Below, piece by piece: positions 1 through 5,615 of a stretch of 5,961 nucleotides of DNA. The notes beneath the pieces were generated by a model. It saw only the letters and a list, made by a program, of their open reading frames with translations, had not been told where the DNA came from and made no database searches. The stretch's first letter is position 1. Every line of letters starts with the position of its first letter. The DNA lies in NCBI GenBank assembly GCA_016213305.1, contig JACRAV010000400.1:1-5961 (forward strand). Direction: 5' to 3'. The position numbers were made by a program, and so were the translations under genes. This DNA is from Candidatus Zixiibacteriota bacterium (GTDB lineage Bacteria > Zixibacteria > MSB-5A5 > GN15 > FEB-12).

Positions 1-600
1 AAAGCGTCGCGACCGTTCGACAAGGAGCGCGACGGTTTTGTGATGGGCGAGGGATCGGGTATTCTGGTGCTGGAATCGTACGAACATGCGATGAAACGCG
101 GGGCGCGCATCTATGCCGAGGTTCTCGGGGCGGGCATGACCGGGGACGCGCATCACATCACGGCGCCGCATCCCGATGGGGACGGGGCCAGACGCGCCAT
201 GAGCATTGCCATCAAAGACGCGGGACTTGCGCCGAATCAGATCGAATATATCAACACGCACGGCACGGCCACCGACCTTGGGGATATCGCGGAAACGCGG
301 GCGATCAAGGGCGTGATGGGCGAGCACGCCTACAAAGTGGCGTGCAACTCGACCAAATCCATGTCGGGTCACCTGCTTGGCTCGGCCGGCGCGGTTGAAC
401 TTATTGCCACCGTCAAATCAATAGAGCAACAAATAGTGCATCCGACCATCAATCTGGAACATCCCGACCCCGATTGTGATCTCGATTACGTTCCCGGCCA
501 AAAGCGGGCGTGGAAAATCAACCACGCCATGTCCAACTCTTTCGGGTTCGGCGGGCATAACGTGTCGGTGGTGATCGGACGCGTACACAACTCCGGGTAA
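1..600 (+). CDS. fabF: 3-oxoacyl-[acyl-carrier-protein] synthase II (KAS II), 3' part
   Basis: Cytoplasmic condensing enzyme of type II fatty-acid synthesis; it joins malonyl-ACP to an acyl-ACP with loss of CO2. The gene is cut by the window start, leaving 199 residues in frame 1. They open on the family stretch RPFDKERDGFVMGEGSG. The catalytic His of NTHGT is residue 87, and the Lys and second His of STKSMSGH are residues 119 and 124. This spacing of 32 and 37 residues equals that of E. coli His303, Lys335 and His340, so residue 1 here matches about residue 217 of the E. coli enzyme. The C-terminal NSFGFGGHN loop (from about residue 179) is intact, and the end falls where a protein of about 415 residues should end. 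The nucleophilic Cys lies upstream of the window. It is followed without a gap by rnc, and acpP-fabF-rnc is a common bacterial order, so acpP may lie just upstream. The family call is very secure. Confidence 0.97.
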   Translation, partial: KASRPFDKERDGFVMGEGSGILVLESYEHAMKRGARIYAEVLGAGMTGDAHHITAPHPDGDGARRAMSIAIKDAGLAPNQIEYINTHGTATDLGDIAETRAIKGVMGEHAYKVACNSTKSMSGHLLGSAGAVELIATVKSIEQQIVHPTINLEHPDPDCDLDYVPGQKRAWKINHAMSNSFGFGGHNVSVVIGRVHNSG

Positions 601-1350
601 ATGGGCTTCTGGCAGTCGATCACGCAACTTTTCGCCACCGAGCGGACGCCGCGATGCGAGGACCTTTCGGCGGTTTGTGATCTGCTCGGCTATCGGTTCA
701 AAGACCCTTCGCTGTTGTCTCTAAGTTTGTGCCACCGGTCGTTCGTGCGCAGTCAGCCGAACGGCGGGGAATCATACGAGCGGCTGGAGTTTCTGGGGGA
801 CTCGGTGCTCGGCCTGGCGATTTCCGAGCAGTTGTACCGCGATCATCCCGACGAAACCGAGGGAAATCTCACCAAGATCAAAGCAATGCTGGTCAACGAA
901 ACGACGCTGGCGCAGGTCGGGCGGGAGATCGGACTTAACGCCTTCATCCACTTGTCGCCGGAAGAAGATAAATCCGGCGGGCGGGACCGCAATTCGATTA
1001 TCGCCGACGCTTTTGAGGCGGTGATCGGGGCGATCTATCTCGACGGCGGGATCGGGCCGGCGCGGGAGCTGGTGTACAAGTTCATCTATTCGCGGCGCGA
1101 GTCGATTACCTCGGATCTGTCGCAGAAGAATTACAAGGGCGACCTGCTGGAATTGGTGCAGGCCCGAGGCGAAGGAGTGCCGCGATACGACGTGGTTTCC
1201 GAGGTCGGCCCCGATCATGAGAAGACATTTCACGTCATCGTGACGGTGGCGGGGGAGAAGATCGGCGAGGGGACGGGGTTATCCAAGAAGGAAGCCGAAC
1301 AGAAGGCGGCGGCCATGGCGCTGGAGCGGGTGAGCAAAGTGGAATCGTGA
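601..1350 (+). CDS. rnc: Ribonuclease III
   Basis: Double-strand-specific endoribonuclease that processes rRNA precursors and structured mRNAs in the cytoplasm. The 249 residues are slightly longer than E. coli RNase III (226) because of an N-terminal extension of about 20 residues. The nuclease domain spans roughly residues 22-165 and carries the signature ERLEFLGDSVLG at 60-71. Metal-binding Glu63 and Asp67 are followed by Asp136 and Glu139 in DAFEAVIGAIYLDGG, matching E. coli E41/D45 and D114/E117. A double-stranded-RNA-binding domain covers about 178-247, ending with the typical GLSKKEAEQKAAAMAL helix. The ATG begins on the base after the fabF TAA. Upstream there is only a weak Shine-Dalgarno-like CGGG (594-597), so translation is probably coupled to fabF. 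All catalytic residues are present, so I expect a working enzyme. Confidence 0.97.
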   Translation: MGFWQSITQLFATERTPRCEDLSAVCDLLGYRFKDPSLLSLSLCHRSFVRSQPNGGESYERLEFLGDSVLGLAISEQLYRDHPDETEGNLTKIKAMLVNETTLAQVGREIGLNAFIHLSPEEDKSGGRDRNSIIADAFEAVIGAIYLDGGIGPARELVYKFIYSRRESITSDLSQKNYKGDLLELVQARGEGVPRYDVVSEVGPDHEKTFHVIVTVAGEKIGEGTGLSKKEAEQKAAAMALERVSKVES

Positions 1351-1359
1351 CCGGTCGCC

Positions 1360-1388
1360 TTGACTTTGGTCCGAATCGGGATGATATT
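1360..1388 (+). promoter_or_regulatory. Possible sigma70-type promoter for etfB
   Basis: TTGACT at 1360-1365 (5 of 6 to the -35 consensus) and GATATT at 1383-1388 (4 of 6 to the -10 consensus) are separated by 17 bases. They lie in the 77-base gap between rnc and etfB. Transcription would start near 1395, leaving a leader of about 33 bases before the ATG. This is seen by eye only, and the sigma factor preferences of this organism are unknown. Confidence 0.4.
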
Positions 1389-1427
1389 GGCGGCTGATTT
1401 ACTAATAAAGACGTTCTTGGAGATTCT

Positions 1428-2213
1428 ATGAATATCGTTTGTCTCGTCAAGCAGGTTCCCGAAATAGCGCTCATCAAAGTTGATACCGCGGCCAATCAGG
1501 TGATTCTTCCCGCCGGGCCGGTGGTGCTCAATCCGTTCGATGAATACGCGGTCGAGGAAGGGCTTCGCATCAAGGAGAAGACCGGCGGCAAGTGCGTGGT
1601 GATCTCCGTCGGCACGGAGCGGACAGAGTCGGCGTTGCGCGATTGTCTGGCGCTGGGTGTTGACGACGCCTACCTTTGCACCGATCCGGCGTTTGCGGGT
1701 TCCGATCCCCAAGGGATCGCTCGCGTGCTGGCGGCGGGACTTAAAAAGATCGGCGCGTATGATCTGGTGCTGGCCGGAAAACAGGCGATTGATTCCGATT
1801 CCGCGCAGGTGCCGTCGGCGGTCGCGGGTTTGCTCGATCTGCCGCAGACGATGTTTGTCAAAAAGTTCGAGTCGATCGACGGCGGCAAAGCCAGGGTGTA
1901 TCGGTCAACCGAGGATGGGTACGACGTGGTGGATTTGACCCTGCCGGCGGTGGTGTCGGTGGTGAAAGAAATCAACGAGCCGCGCCTGCCGTCGCTCAAA
2001 GGGAAAATGGCGGCCAAGAAGAAAGAAATCGTCAAATGGTCGGCGGCCGATCTGGGCTTGTCCGGCGAGGGGCTGGGGAGCAATTCGATGACGAAGACCC
2101 TGGCGGTTTCGCCGCCGCCGCCGCGCCCCAAGGGAGAGATACTCACCGGAGATTCTCCTGAGGATATTGCCAACAAGCTGTTTGACAAGCTCCGGCAGAA
2201 TCAGGTGATCTGA
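1428..2213 (+). CDS. etfB: Electron transfer flavoprotein, beta subunit
   Basis: Beta subunit of the cytoplasmic ETF heterodimer, which passes electrons from acyl-CoA and related dehydrogenases to a quinone oxidoreductase, or takes part in flavin-based bifurcation. The 261 residues are normal length. Family landmarks in order are VKQVPE (7-12), NPFDEYAVEEGLRIKE (35-50), the nucleotide-binding motif GKQAIDSDSAQVP (117-129), and the recognition-loop region VVKEINEPRLPSLKGKMAAK (178-197). The tail PPPPRPKGEILTGDSPEDIA (229-248) is also typical. The ATG has a good Shine-Dalgarno GGAG at 1419-1422, five bases upstream. The usual partner etfA does not follow; a terminator closes the transcript eight bases after the stop. 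I cannot tell from the sequence whether the site holds AMP (classical ETF) or a second FAD (bifurcating ETF). Confidence 0.95.
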   Translation: MNIVCLVKQVPEIALIKVDTAANQVILPAGPVVLNPFDEYAVEEGLRIKEKTGGKCVVISVGTERTESALRDCLALGVDDAYLCTDPAFAGSDPQGIARVLAAGLKKIGAYDLVLAGKQAIDSDSAQVPSAVAGLLDLPQTMFVKKFESIDGGKARVYRSTEDGYDVVDLTLPAVVSVVKEINEPRLPSLKGKMAAKKKEIVKWSAADLGLSGEGLGSNSMTKTLAVSPPPPRPKGEILTGDSPEDIANKLFDKLRQNQVI

Positions 2214-2220
2214 AACAAAT

Positions 2221-2247
2221 AAGCCGCCGCAAGGCGGCTTTTCTTTT
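2221..2247 (+). terminator. Rho-independent terminator after etfB
   Basis: A perfect 8-bp stem AAGCCGCC/GGCGGCTT (2221-2228 with 2233-2240) closes a GNRA-type GCAA tetraloop and runs into the T-rich tract TTTTCTTTT (2239-2247). It starts eight bases after the etfB stop. The first Shine-Dalgarno base of the next gene is 2248, directly after the tract, so this hairpin also sits in any leader of the cupin gene. Confidence 0.9.
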
Positions 2248-2253
2248 GAGGTG
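2248..2253 (+). promoter_or_regulatory. Ribosome binding site deciding the cupin start
   Basis: GAGGTG lies six bases before ATG 2260. The in-frame GTG at 2251 is part of this site and has only the terminator tract upstream, so the ATG at 2260 is the better start. Confidence 0.7.
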
Positions 2254-2259
2254 GCATCT

Positions 2260-2625
2260 ATGTTCGTACGAAGCGTATCGGATTGTGACGAGATCATTGC
2301 CGGTGACGGCACTCTGCTCCGCGAGCTTTTGCATCCATCGAGGGGGTATCCGTTTGCGGGACGGTACTCGCTGGCGCATGCGGTGGTGGCGGTGGGGGAG
2401 GCGTCGAAATTGCACCGGCTGAAAAGCTCGGAGGTGTACTACATTCTCTCGGGCGAGGGGGAGATGCATATCGGTGAGAATCGGGCGATTGTGCTGGCCG
2501 GGGATGCGGTGGAGATTCCGCCCGGCGCGGAGCAATGGATCGAGAATATCGGGGCGGTGCCGCTGGAGTTTTTGTGCATAGTCGATCCGGCCTGGCGGGC
2601 GGAGGATGAGGAGATTGTGGAGTAG
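2260..2625 (+). CDS. Small single-domain cupin protein
   Basis: A 121-residue protein that is essentially one cupin beta-barrel. Motif 1 corresponds to GEASKLHRLKSSEVYYILSG (46-65) and motif 2 to GDAVEIPPGAEQWIENIG (81-98), with the expected spacing. The metal site is incomplete against the textbook pattern. His52 and Glu58 are present, but the second His of HxH is Leu54, and the motif-2 His is Gln92. From memory, HRLKSSEVYYIL and IPPGA-Q-WI-N recur in a subfamily of small cupins, as does the tail FLCIVDPAWRAEDEE (104-118), so this is probably the normal state of that subfamily. No signal peptide is seen, so it is probably cytoplasmic. Substrate and reaction are unknown; sugar-phosphate isomerase-like, small-molecule-binding or regulatory roles are all open. 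The TAG stop (2623-2625) falls inside the 8-bp direct repeat that borders the transposase unit. Confidence 0.88.
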   Translation: MFVRSVSDCDEIIAGDGTLLRELLHPSRGYPFAGRYSLAHAVVAVGEASKLHRLKSSEVYYILSGEGEMHIGENRAIVLAGDAVEIPPGAEQWIENIGAVPLEFLCIVDPAWRAEDEEIVE

Positions 2626-2628
2626 GGC
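2621..2628 (+). repeat. 8-bp direct repeat, left copy (possible target-site duplication)
   Basis: AGTAGGGC here is repeated exactly at 3266-3273, just outside the two inverted repeats of the RAYT unit. This copy includes the cupin stop codon TAG (2623-2625). It also contains GTAG, the tetranucleotide known to accompany E. coli REP elements, but 17 bases from the hairpin. Confidence 0.6.
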
Positions 2629-2629
2629 A

Positions 2630-2664
2630 TTACTCTTTGTGGCCCACCGCTTGCGGTGGGATCC
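2630..2664 (+). repeat. Left REP-like inverted repeat with hairpin
   Basis: The core CCCACCGC/GCGGTGGG (2643-2650 and 2653-2660) is a perfect 8-bp palindrome around TT. The flanks, TTACTCTTTGTGG before and ATCC after, match the reverse complement of the right repeat with few changes and one indel. There is no T-tract after the stem, so it is not a typical terminator. Confidence 0.85.
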
Positions 2665-2713
2665 GTGATTTGACATGATATTGTAAGAAGAATCAGCACT
2701 TCAATTCCATGGC

Positions 2714-3211
2714 ATGACGAAACTCCGCCATTACGACCAAACTAATCTGGCTCGATTCGTGACGTTCAGTACCTATCGGCGTGTGACCGCTTTGAACGAT
2801 GACTGGCTCAAACAGATCGTGATTGATGAATTGAAAGCGCTACGCGTTCGATACAGCATTAGAATCCATGGATATGTTCTGATGCCCGAGCATGTGCATC
2901 TAGTGCTGTGGCCGCCGAGCGGCGAGGAACTTGGCAGGCGGATCGGTGAAATGAAGTCGCGTTCGGCCAGAGCGTTTTTTGCCGGTCGGCCGATCGGCGG
3001 GGACAAGGAGACACGAATATTGTGGCAACGGCGGTGCTACGATCACAACTGTCGAACCATCAAAGATGCCATAGTGAAGATTAATTACTGCCACAATAAT
3101 CCGGTTGCACGGGGGCTGGTGACGGAAGCCGGCGACTGGAGTTGGTCAAGCTTCAACTGGTATCAAGGGCTTAGGGATGTTCCACTCGAGATTGATTCGG
3201 TGGAGTTATGA
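2714..3211 (+). CDS. REP-associated tyrosine transposase (RAYT, Y1_Tnp/HUH family)
   Basis: A 165-residue single-strand DNA transposase-like protein of the IS200/IS605-related TnpA-REP group. These proteins nick and rejoin REP hairpins through a 5'-phosphotyrosine link. The metal-binding HxH is His60 and His62 in LMPEHVHLVLWP (56-67). The likely nucleophile is Tyr109 in LWQRRCYDHNCR (103-114), and the family helix INYCHNNPVARGLV follows at 123-136. The start region MTKLRHYDQTNLARFVTFST, where the RFVTFSTYRR strand is typical, supports the ATG at 2714. No good Shine-Dalgarno precedes it, so expression may be weak. The gene lies between two inverted REP-like hairpins, the arrangement known for RAYT loci. 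Which of Tyr109 and Tyr125 is catalytic is inferred from position only. No frameshift or internal stop is visible. Confidence 0.93.
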   Translation: MTKLRHYDQTNLARFVTFSTYRRVTALNDDWLKQIVIDELKALRVRYSIRIHGYVLMPEHVHLVLWPPSGEELGRRIGEMKSRSARAFFAGRPIGGDKETRILWQRRCYDHNCRTIKDAIVKINYCHNNPVARGLVTEAGDWSWSSFNWYQGLRDVPLEIDSVEL

Positions 3212-3231
3212 CAGGCATCGACTCTATGCAT

Positions 3232-3265
3232 GGAACCCACAGCAAGCTGTGGGCCACCAAGATAA
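3232..3265 (-). repeat. Right REP-like inverted repeat with hairpin
   Basis: The core CCCACAGC/GCTGTGGG (3236-3243 and 3246-3253) is a perfect 8-bp palindrome around AA. Read on the - strand, the segment gives TTATCTTGGTGG, then the hairpin, then TTCC, mirroring the left repeat. Compared with the left copy, one base pair of the stem is changed on both sides (C-G to A-T), so pairing is kept. Confidence 0.85.
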
Positions 3266-3273
3266 AGTAGGGC
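3266..3273 (+). repeat. 8-bp direct repeat, right copy (possible target-site duplication)
   Basis: This is an exact second copy of AGTAGGGC (first at 2621-2628), directly after the right inverted repeat. It has the same orientation as the left copy, as expected for a duplicated target and not for part of the inverted ends. Confidence 0.6.
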
Positions 3274-3295
3274 CGGACGAGCCAATACAACACAG

Positions 3296-3325
3296 TTTAC
3301 AGCCGTATAAAAACAGTTCTATATT
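3296..3325 (+). promoter_or_regulatory. Possible promoter giving a leaderless transcript
   Basis: TTTACA (3296-3301, 5 of 6 to the -35 consensus) and TATATT (3320-3325, 5 of 6 to the -10 consensus) are separated by 18 bases. Transcription would begin about seven bases after the -10, at or next to ATG 3332. No Shine-Dalgarno sequence precedes that ATG, which agrees with leaderless initiation but does not prove it. TATAAA at 3306-3311 is an alternative -10 without a good -35. Confidence 0.35.
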
Positions 3326-3331
3326 CACCGG

Positions 3332-5551
3332 ATGATGCCGCATAGAAAAATATCATGTTTGGCCCGCCACCTTCTGGCTATCATATGCCTCGTTGCGGGG
3401 GGGGCGACCTCGGCGGCGGCCGCCAGTGAGCCGATCCGGTACGCGCTGTGCGATCTGCGGGTGGTCTATCTGTACGATGACCCCGCCGCGATCGACTGGG
3501 CAACCATTTATTATCTCAACGACGAAAAGGGGTGTCGGGTCGATCTGGTTACCGCGACTTCTGGACCGACATTTCAGGTTGAGCGACGGAGCGTCGATGA
3601 TAAGTACCTGGTCAACTGGCAGTGCACAATGGTGGCGGGTGATTCGGCGCGCTTCGATTCTGTTTTCGCTCATGTATGGGCGGATCGACGCCCTGATCTC
3701 ATTATTAACGACTTAACCGACACCGTCGGTGCGACCGGGCGGTTGGCGAAACATATATCATCGCTTAAGCCGTTGACCGGTTCGCTGTTCAATATCGTAA
3801 GGATCTTCAGCCGCACTGAGGATGCCGACAAGGGGATCGTCTCCCTGAACAGCCGGGAGTGGTACACGAAGTGCCGCATTCGGATCGAGGCGGAAACGCC
3901 CCGGCTGATGGGTGAGTCGTATGCCGTGCAGGTATCGAATAAGACGCACAGCCGGTATCGGGCCGTGATGAACGGCGGCGGGCCGGATTTTTTGTCAAAA
4001 CTCAGGCAATCGCGGCTGATCGAAACGCTCGATTCGCTGATGAAGCCGGGCGCCGTACGGCAGGCATTGGAGCGCAAGGCGGGAAATTCTATCTCATTGC
4101 TGGAAGTGGCGCAAACACAGTCGGGGCGCGCCCGGCTTCGGAGTGTGGTTTCGGCCTGGCAGGAACTGGTCGGATTTCGCGACGCGGCGGCGGTCGAGCC
4201 GACGCTGAAGGTGGTTCCGGAATTCGGGCGGTACACCGACAGCTTGGTGGAGCGCATACGACGGCTGGCTCTGGTGGAAACCGGTGTCAACTGGACCGGA
4301 GATATCGTGGTGCGGGATTCACCGTACGGTCCAAAGGTCAAGCTGGTATCGACGGTGATGGTGACCGGGCCGAGTGAAGTCAGAATTTCCGAAGTATCGT
4401 TCCGGCCCTCCTGGGACTCCACGACGGTGACGCTCGATTCGATGCGCGAGACGGTCAACCCGCACCAGTCGCTGGTCAGGGAATATCTGGTGGATATCAG
4501 TCGTCAGCGGCTCGAGTCGGTTCGGGCGGATTCGCTCAGGTTTGCGATTGAAATGGATGCGGGCGGACTGCCGATGATGATGTACAGCGCCGTGCCGGTG
4601 CGCCGCACGACACGATTGGCGGCGCGCTTTGAGCCGAATTTCTACTTTGTCCAGCCGTTCGCGGCGCTCAATGTCGATAAGGTGGTGACCTCGATGGCCC
4701 TGCGGGTGGTGATTTCCAAACCACTGGAGATATCGGGCCGGGTCAAGATCAATCTGGAAACGCCGACGGGCGTGTTCGCGGGGGCCTATCGCCAGGATAT
4801 CACCCTCGAAAAGGGGCAGGCGACCGAAACGATCCGGATCCCGTTTAGCGTATCGAAGTTATTTGAACTGGGCATCCAGAACATGGTGGTGTCGTTGTCC
4901 ATGGACGGCCGCCTGGTCTCGAGCGATACCGGCATTATCCGGCTGGCCTCGTGCCATGTGGAGGATACCACGGCGATCGGTCTATTGCCGGATACGACGG
5001 GACATCTCGAAGACATTCTCCGGATGACCGACGCCAAATGGCAGGCGGTTTCGGATCGAACGCTTGAAGTCGGCGATCTGGCGGCGTTCGATGTTCTCTT
5101 GATCGGTTCTGGCGCGCTTGACAATTATCCGTCTTTCCGTAAGGTTCGCGGGCGGTTGGAAGATTATGTCCATGGCGGCGGCACGATCATTATCATGGGA
5201 CAGCCGTCATCCTGGCCGAGCGAGGCCTTGCCGGTGTCGTTTGTGCCAACGCCGGTGGTCGTGAGCGGATCGACCGTTCACATTGTCGATCCCGCCCATG
5301 ATCTGTTCAGGAAGGGAAGCCCGATTCTGACGTCGGGTCTACTGACATATTTCGACCGTCCGACCAAGGTGAGCGGGGCGGTGATTTCACCCACCCGACC
5401 GCTGATCACCGGTCCCCGGTCGGAGATTCTGCTGTCGGTTACGTCGGTGGGGAACGGGAAGCTCGTATTCTGCGGGTTGCCGCTTACCGACATGGTCGGC
5501 AAGCTCAATGTAGAGGCCATTCATCTGCTGGCAAATATTCTGAACTATTAG
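3332..5551 (+). CDS. Large exported protein of unknown function with C-terminal GATase/ThuA-like domain
   Basis: I do not recognise this 739-residue protein as a named family. It starts with a Sec signal peptide: basic HRK near the start, hydrophobic LLAIICLVAGG (14-24) and an alanine-rich end, with likely cleavage after Ala31. No lipobox is seen. The N-terminal half (35-220) is mixed alpha/beta with no motif I can assign. A helical stretch follows (about 222-290). Beta-rich sequence then leads to a segment at 463-540 (PTGVFAGAYRQDITLEKGQA and following) resembling Ig-like or NEW3-type domains of secreted hydrolases. The end looks like a class I GATase/ThuA-type Rossmann fold: FDVLLIGSG (586-594), DYVHGGGTIIIMGQP (611-625), and GNGKLVFCGLPL (707-718) before a last helix. 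No catalytic Cys sits at the expected elbow, so the domain may bind and not catalyse. Codons for residues 22-25 contain a run of eight G. An ABC exporter gene follows closely. Confidence 0.85.
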   Translation: MMPHRKISCLARHLLAIICLVAGGATSAAAASEPIRYALCDLRVVYLYDDPAAIDWATIYYLNDEKGCRVDLVTATSGPTFQVERRSVDDKYLVNWQCTMVAGDSARFDSVFAHVWADRRPDLIINDLTDTVGATGRLAKHISSLKPLTGSLFNIVRIFSRTEDADKGIVSLNSREWYTKCRIRIEAETPRLMGESYAVQVSNKTHSRYRAVMNGGGPDFLSKLRQSRLIETLDSLMKPGAVRQALERKAGNSISLLEVAQTQSGRARLRSVVSAWQELVGFRDAAAVEPTLKVVPEFGRYTDSLVERIRRLALVETGVNWTGDIVVRDSPYGPKVKLVSTVMVTGPSEVRISEVSFRPSWDSTTVTLDSMRETVNPHQSLVREYLVDISRQRLESVRADSLRFAIEMDAGGLPMMMYSAVPVRRTTRLAARFEPNFYFVQPFAALNVDKVVTSMALRVVISKPLEISGRVKINLETPTGVFAGAYRQDITLEKGQATETIRIPFSVSKLFELGIQNMVVSLSMDGRLVSSDTGIIRLASCHVEDTTAIGLLPDTTGHLEDILRMTDAKWQAVSDRTLEVGDLAAFDVLLIGSGALDNYPSFRKVRGRLEDYVHGGGTIIIMGQPSSWPSEALPVSFVPTPVVVSGSTVHIVDPAHDLFRKGSPILTSGLLTYFDRPTKVSGAVISPTRPLITGPRSEILLSVTSVGNGKLVFCGLPLTDMVGKLNVEAIHLLANILNY

Positions 5552-5573
5552 CTTCGAAGTTTGTTTGCCATAG

Positions 5574-5596
5574 TACGCCTCAATGAGTGGGGCGTA
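5574..5596 (+). promoter_or_regulatory. Intergenic hairpin before the ABC exporter gene
   Basis: TACGCCTCA (5574-5582) pairs with TGGGGCGTA (5588-5596) over nine pairs including one G-T, around an ATGAG loop. It has no following T-tract, so it is not a standard terminator. The loop contains the ATG at 5583, the first possible start of the next gene. Placing that start codon inside a stable stem-loop argues for initiation further downstream. It could also be an RNA regulatory or processing element (inference). Confidence 0.5.
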
Positions 5597-5603
5597 TGGC
5601 AAC

Positions 5604-5609
5604 AGGAAG
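5604..5609 (+). promoter_or_regulatory. Ribosome binding site favouring TTG 5616
   Basis: AGGAAG ends six bases before an in-frame TTG at 5616. The alternative ATG at 5583 has no such site and lies in a hairpin loop, so the TTG is preferred. Confidence 0.55.
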
Positions 5610-5615
5610 ACTCGT

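Larger units (their letters stand above)
2629..3265 (+). mobile_element. RAYT/REP unit with inverted ends (637 bp)
   Basis: The unit consists of a left inverted repeat, a Y1/HUH-type transposase gene and a right inverted repeat, bordered by an exact 8-bp direct repeat. Base composition shifts inside it: by hand count, the 60 bases 2821-2880 hold 24 G+C, against 42 in 2341-2400 within the cupin gene. Known RAYTs are usually single-copy and domesticated, while the HUH transposons they derive from do not normally make target duplications. The boundary interpretation is therefore an inference. The element could be a mobile RAYT unit, a residual insertion, or a resident REP-RAYT locus. Confidence 0.6.

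Noticed and set aside
1670..2188. Open frame on the - strand opposite etfB
   Set aside because: etfB on the + strand has all its family motifs; the opposite frame shows no recognisable motif.
2182..2211. TTGACA near the end of etfB as a promoter for the cupin gene
   Set aside because: The hexamer falls in ordinary codons (Phe-Asp-Lys), and the sequence at -10 distance (GTGATC) is a poor match.
2630..2633. TTAC at the left end as an IS608-type target site
   Set aside because: It is part of the inverted repeat shared by both ends, and a four-base match carries no weight. The protein also groups with RAYTs, not with IS608 TnpA.
2670..2695. Perfect TTGACA upstream of the transposase gene
   Set aside because: No acceptable -10 hexamer lies 16-18 bases downstream; TATTGT is only three bases away.
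2643..3253. The two strong palindromes as rho-independent terminators
   Set aside because: Neither is followed by a T-tract on either strand, and they are inverted copies of one another around a RAYT gene, so REP-like repeats explain them better.
3670..4458. Long open frame (262 codons) on the - strand inside the secreted-protein gene
   Set aside because: Its product is rich in Ser, Arg and Thr without domain sense, and the + strand frame codes a coherent exported protein. It is a shadow of high-GC codon use.
3332..5551. Secreted PIG-L/LmbE deacetylase
   Set aside because: The C-terminal layout is similar, but the zinc motif (A)HPDD is not present anywhere in the N-terminal half.
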